Part shown: positions 60,792 to 64,000 of the stretch, in pieces | Layout: each line of letters opens with the position of its first letter | Numbering within the stretch: the first letter of the stretch is position 1 | From: Pseudomaricurvus sp033283335 | Lineage (GTDB): Bacteria > Pseudomonadota > Gammaproteobacteria > Pseudomonadales > Cellvibrionaceae | Assembly (NCBI GenBank): GCA_033283335.1 | Contig: JAWMQP010000001.1 | Location: 62,001 to 126,000 of the forward strand | DNA length: 64,000 nt | Reading direction: 5' to 3' | Program-made: the position numbers and the translations under genes | Notes under the pieces: model-generated | Database searches by the model: none | Told to the model about the DNA's origin: nothing | What the model saw: only the letters and a program-made list of their open reading frames with translations

Positions 60792-62921
60792 TCAGAAATG
60801 GTAATTGACGGATGCGGTCGCCGTCGTAGGCGCGCCGTAATAGCCCTGGCTGCTGTACAGGCTGGTCAGGTATTTCTCATTGGTCAGGTTCTTTACGTTG
60901 ACGCTCAGGTTGACCTGTTCGCTCAAGTCGTAACTGGCGAACAGGTCAACCAGGGCATAATTGTCTTGTGTCACTTCAAAACCAGAATCCATGCGTGAGG
61001 TATCGTCTTGCCACTTTACGCTGACTCCCAACTTCAACGCCGGCAAGCTTTGTAAGCGGTAGCTGGAGGCCAGTCGCAGGGTTTGATCCGGTGTGAACAG
61101 CAAGGCATTCTTATCCTGTTGGTCATTGGCATCCATATCCAGATTGGTATAGCCGACGCTGAGTTCAAACCCTTCGCTGATCTGGCCAGCCAGTTCCACT
61201 TCAAAGCCCTCACTGGAAATACCGTCGGCAGCTATGGAATAGGAGGTGCCGGTCACGGGACTGTTGCCGGGCCCGGATATGGCGAGGTTGGTCTGTTCGA
61301 TATCAAAGGCGGCCACGGTGAGTAGCAGTTTTCCACCGGCCAGTTGGGCTTTTACACCCGCTTCGTAGCTGCGCCCCTCGAGTGGGTCGAGTCGACTGCC
61401 ATTGATGTCTTCGGCGGTTTGTTGGGTAAAAATGTCGGTATAGCTTGTATAAAAAGACAGCGTGTCATTGAGGGTGTAAACAATACCGGCATAAGGTGTC
61501 GTTACGCCGGAATATTCCGTATCTTTTGCCCGCGCATATGATTGGCCGCTGGTTTGCCAGTCGCTGATTCGAGCGCCCAGCAGGACTTTTATGCTATCCG
61601 TCAGATTCAGGCGGGTTGCGGCATAGAGGGATTCCTGTTCATCCTTGTACTCGGCACCACCTCGGATAGCACGTCGTAAATCCAGCTCAACGCCGCCGCC
61701 GTGCCAGGTGCGAAAGTCTTCGGGCAGCAACGGAAAGGTGTTGTCGTAAAATGAAAAGTTGTCGACGGTGCTTTCCGACCAGCTGTAGCCCAGCACCAGT
61801 TCGTGTTCACGACCGGCCACTGCAAAGGTACCGGTGGCATAAAGATCGAACAGGTCCATGCCATTGTCTTCGGTGTAGGCACTGCCGTAGGCACGTCCGC
61901 CCAGCCCGGTGACTTTGTCAGGACTACCGTAGTAATAGAGCATTTCACCGTCTTCTTCATGGTCGATGTAGGTGTAAGTGCCCTTAAGGTTCCAGCCGTT
62001 GCCCAGATCATGAGTCAGTTCAACAAATGCCTGCACTTCTGTGGAATTCCAAAAAGACCAGTCGGCGGCGGTACTGGTAGAGCGGTCAAAGTCCGTTTGG
62101 CTGCCATCGGTATAGAGCAGGGGAACCGCTCCCCACAGAGGGCTGTCGGCCTGGTTTTCTTGCCAGGTATAGCCGGTGGTCAGCAGGGTGGAATCCGTCA
62201 GGGCAACATCTATGACGCCATAGGCCACCTTCTTGTCATGGCTGTAGCGGTCGAGGTGAGAGTCTTTATCTTCGGCAGCAACCACCAGGCGTCCGCGTAC
62301 GCGATCATTGAGCTGGCCGGATACATCACCTTGCAGGCGGAATTGATTGTAGGAGCCGGCACTGGCACCCACTTGGGCCGTAAACTCGTCGGTTGGACGT
62401 TTGCGCACCATGTTAATGGTAGCCGAAGGGTTGCCGGCGCCAGACATTAACCCGTTGGGACCACGGACCACTTCCACCCGTTGGTAAACATAGGTGTCGA
62501 TATCGCCACTGATGTTGCCATCGGGGATTTGCAAACCCATGCCATCGTATTGGAAATTGGTGATATCAAATCCCCGGGCCGTGTAGTAAACACGGTCGGT
62601 TTCGATTTCTTCGGCATTGATGCCGGTCGAGCTCATTAGCACATCGTTCAGGCTGGTGAGGTTGAAGTCTTTGATTTGTGCCGACGTGACCACAGATACC
62701 GATTGAGGGGTTTCAAACGCGGAAAGTCCAAACTTGGTGGCGGTGTTCATGCTTTCCACGGTGTAGCTGTCCTGCAGGTGCTGACCTGTCACTTCCACGA
62801 TTTCCATATTATTGGCCGCGTTGTTGGCGCGGCCTTCGGCGGCATAGCCACCAGTACTGGACAGAGCGATCGCAACAACCAACAGTTGACGTGGGTATGT
62901 TGAAGTGGCGGAGATATTCAT
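60792..62921 (-). CDS. TonB-dependent siderophore receptor
   Basis: A 709-residue outer-membrane receptor from the ATG at 62921, with AAGGGAA upstream. The signal ends near GGYAAEG. A TonB box-like MEIVEVTG is near residue 40. The plug domain runs about 60-170 (FETPQSVSVVTSAQIKDFN, VEVVRGPNGLMSGAGNPSATINMVRKRP), typical of the FhuE/FpvA siderophore branch. The 22-strand barrel ends in a terminal Phe (SVNYHF), the outer-membrane assembly signal. A Fur box precedes the gene. It most likely imports a ferric hydroxamate or mixed siderophore; the ligand is not readable from sequence. Confidence 0.93.
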   Translation of the reverse strand: MNISATSTYPRQLLVVAIALSSTGGYAAEGRANNAANNMEIVEVTGQHLQDSYTVESMNTATKFGLSAFETPQSVSVVTSAQIKDFNLTSLNDVLMSSTGINAEEIETDRVYYTARGFDITNFQYDGMGLQIPDGNISGDIDTYVYQRVEVVRGPNGLMSGAGNPSATINMVRKRPTDEFTAQVGASAGSYNQFRLQGDVSGQLNDRVRGRLVVAAEDKDSHLDRYSHDKKVAYGVIDVALTDSTLLTTGYTWQENQADSPLWGAVPLLYTDGSQTDFDRSTSTAADWSFWNSTEVQAFVELTHDLGNGWNLKGTYTYIDHEEDGEMLYYYGSPDKVTGLGGRAYGSAYTEDNGMDLFDLYATGTFAVAGREHELVLGYSWSESTVDNFSFYDNTFPLLPEDFRTWHGGGVELDLRRAIRGGAEYKDEQESLYAATRLNLTDSIKVLLGARISDWQTSGQSYARAKDTEYSGVTTPYAGIVYTLNDTLSFYTSYTDIFTQQTAEDINGSRLDPLEGRSYEAGVKAQLAGGKLLLTVAAFDIEQTNLAISGPGNSPVTGTSYSIAADGISSEGFEVELAGQISEGFELSVGYTNLDMDANDQQDKNALLFTPDQTLRLASSYRLQSLPALKLGVSVKWQDDTSRMDSGFEVTQDNYALVDLFASYDLSEQVNLSVNVKNLTNEKYLTSLYSSQGYYGAPTTATASVNYHF

Positions 62922-62988
62922 GGTGCAGTTCCCTTTTCTTGTCATCATGTATGGGGCAGGTCGCGCCCGGCGTTACTGTAAATTATAT

Positions 62989-63007
62989 GGTAATGATAAC
63001 AATTATC
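62989..63007. promoter_or_regulatory. Fur box
   Basis: GGTAATGATAACAATTATC matches the 19-bp Fur consensus at 16 positions. It lies about 70 bp upstream of the siderophore receptor start, indicating iron repression. The divergent aminotransferase gene at 63123 could share it. Confidence 0.85.
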
Positions 63008-63122
63008 AATAGTGTTATATTTTTGAGGGGTAGGCCCCGATGACCAAGCATTGTGAGTACGCTGCCCAGGAACTTTCCCTGTGATAAGGTGAGGCCTTAA
63101 TTTTTCGATTGCTCCGCCTGCC

Positions 63123-64000
63123 ATGACCACACAGATAACTCTGGACGCCAATATGATTCACTTGGGCATAGGCCAGCCCGACCCACGTCTATTGCCTGAG
63201 GGGCTGTTTCAGCAGGGGCAGTGTCATTGGCAGGACCTGGCTTACGGCGAACAGGCGGGGGATGAGGTGTTCAGAACGGCGCTCAGTAGCTGGTTGACAG
63301 CAGCGTACCAACAGCCCGTGGGGCCGGACGAGTTGATGATCACCAATGGGGCTTCCAATGCGCTGGATATGATCTGCAGTCAATTTTCGGAGGCGGGTCA
63401 GACGGTGCTGGTGGAGGACCCCACCTATTTTATCGCCCGACAGCTGTTTGCCGGACGCGGGTTGAACGTGCAGTCGGTGCCGATGGAGGCCGATGGGGTC
63501 GATTTGGCGCAGCTGGAGGCGCTGCTGGCCAGCAGCAAGCCGGCGTTCTTTTATTGCATTCCCAGTTTTCACAATCCCACCGGGATCACTTACTCAGCGG
63601 CAAAGCGGCAGGCGCTGGCGGCGCTGGCCAAAAAATATCAGTGTCTGCTGGTGGCTGATGAAGTCTACCAGCACCTGTACTTTCAGCAGCCACCACCCAA
63701 GCCGTTGGCCTGTTGGTATGCGGAAGCGCCGGTACTGTCCGTCCATACCTTTTCCAAAATTCTGGCGCCCGGCTTGCGCTTGGGCTGGATCCAGTCTCGC
63801 CACAGCAGTTTGCAGCAGTTGATCTCGGCGCCTTTACTGAAAAGTGGTGGTGGTCTGGCACCGATGACGTCCGCCTGGGTGAGGCCGTTGCTGGAGCAGG
63901 GAGACTTCCATGCTTACTTGTCAGGCCTGCGCAAAAGCTATAGCAATCGCTGTCGAACTCTGGTCGCTGCTTTGCGGCGCGAGTTTGGTGATGGGGTACA
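63123..64000 (+). CDS. PLP-dependent aminotransferase, fold type I (partial, 3' end outside window)
   Basis: 292 codons are visible from the ATG at 63123. The N-terminus MIHLGIGQPDPRLLPEGLF lacks a GntR domain, so this is not a MocR regulator. It resembles 2-aminoadipate or aromatic aminotransferases of the LysN/AAT group. Motifs are ITNGASNALDMIC (cofactor phosphate), IPSFHNPTGITYS with the carboxylate-side Asn, VADEVYQHLYF and the Schiff-base Lys in TFSKILAPGLRLGWI. The substrate is unknown. It is divergent from the siderophore receptor across the Fur box. Confidence 0.85.
   Translation, partial: MTTQITLDANMIHLGIGQPDPRLLPEGLFQQGQCHWQDLAYGEQAGDEVFRTALSSWLTAAYQQPVGPDELMITNGASNALDMICSQFSEAGQTVLVEDPTYFIARQLFAGRGLNVQSVPMEADGVDLAQLEALLASSKPAFFYCIPSFHNPTGITYSAAKRQALAALAKKYQCLLVADEVYQHLYFQQPPPKPLACWYAEAPVLSVHTFSKILAPGLRLGWIQSRHSSLQQLISAPLLKSGGGLAPMTSAWVRPLLEQGDFHAYLSGLRKSYSNRCRTLVAALRREFGDGV

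Noticed and set aside
63123..64000. MocR-type regulator
   Set aside because: No N-terminal GntR domain precedes the aminotransferase fold; the ATG leads directly into it.

Overview
This 64 kb window reads as a chromosomal segment of a gammaproteobacterium. The gene orders queA-tgt-secD-secF-suhB-trmJ-iscR, sufBCDS-A-T-E, ndk-rlmN-pilW-rodZ-ispG-hisS-yfgM-bamB-der and the encoded proteins fit a marine Cellvibrionales/Spongiibacteraceae-like lineage; that placement is an inference from gene order, not a measured phylogeny. No rRNA, tRNA, insertion sequence, prophage or CRISPR array was recognised.

Region 1 (1-11639, minus strand) is a Tad/Flp tight-adherence pilus locus read from right to left: flp pilin, prepilin peptidase, an AAA-type ATPase with a winged-helix N-terminus, cpaB, the secretin rcpA/cpaC, a small lipoprotein, tadG, two TadE-like pseudopilins, tadZ/cpaE, the motor ATPase tadA/cpaF, tadB and tadC (cut by the window edge). 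Most genes touch or overlap, so this is one operon. A hairpin after flp can set pilin expression above the rest. Divergent from flp lies an AraC-type regulator whose N-terminus is a receiver-like domain lacking the phospho-acceptor Asp. The gap between the two holds three regularly spaced GACAwwTGTC palindromes.

Region 2 (13-24.5 kb) is metabolic: a LysR regulator, avtA, a CaiB/BaiF CoA-transferase or racemase, a YafV-type omega-amidase, a class V aminotransferase, pepD and a long putA without a ribbon-helix-helix domain.

Region 3 (24.6-29.8 kb) carries queA and tgt (queuosine) and secD-secF, with yajC missing between tgt and secD. A 32-bp perfect palindrome follows secF.

Region 4 (29.8-31.66 kb) is the most unusual part. 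A perfect sigma-54 promoter precedes a short acyl-CoA thioesterase gene. Downstream is a tandem array of six near-identical intrinsic terminators about 100-139 bp apart, plus a diverged copy at each end. The spacers contain small hairpins conserved in structure rather than sequence. I suggest a multicopy small-RNA or processed structured-RNA locus.

Region 5 (31.66-41.6 kb) has suhB, trmJ and a hybrid iron-sulfur operon: iscR and an IscS-like desulfurase without the C-terminal IscU-docking tail, followed by sufB, sufC, sufD, sufS, sufA, sufT and sufE. iscU, hscBA and fdx are absent.

Region 6 (41.7-51.5 kb) is the conserved housekeeping run from ndk to der. Region 7 (51.5-64 kb) holds a glyoxalase-fold protein, a pirin / glutathionyl-hydroquinone reductase / DoxX set, a MazG-like gene, yjaG, a DUF58-transglutaminase pair, amtB without glnK, a Fur-boxed TonB-dependent siderophore receptor and a PLP aminotransferase cut by the right edge.
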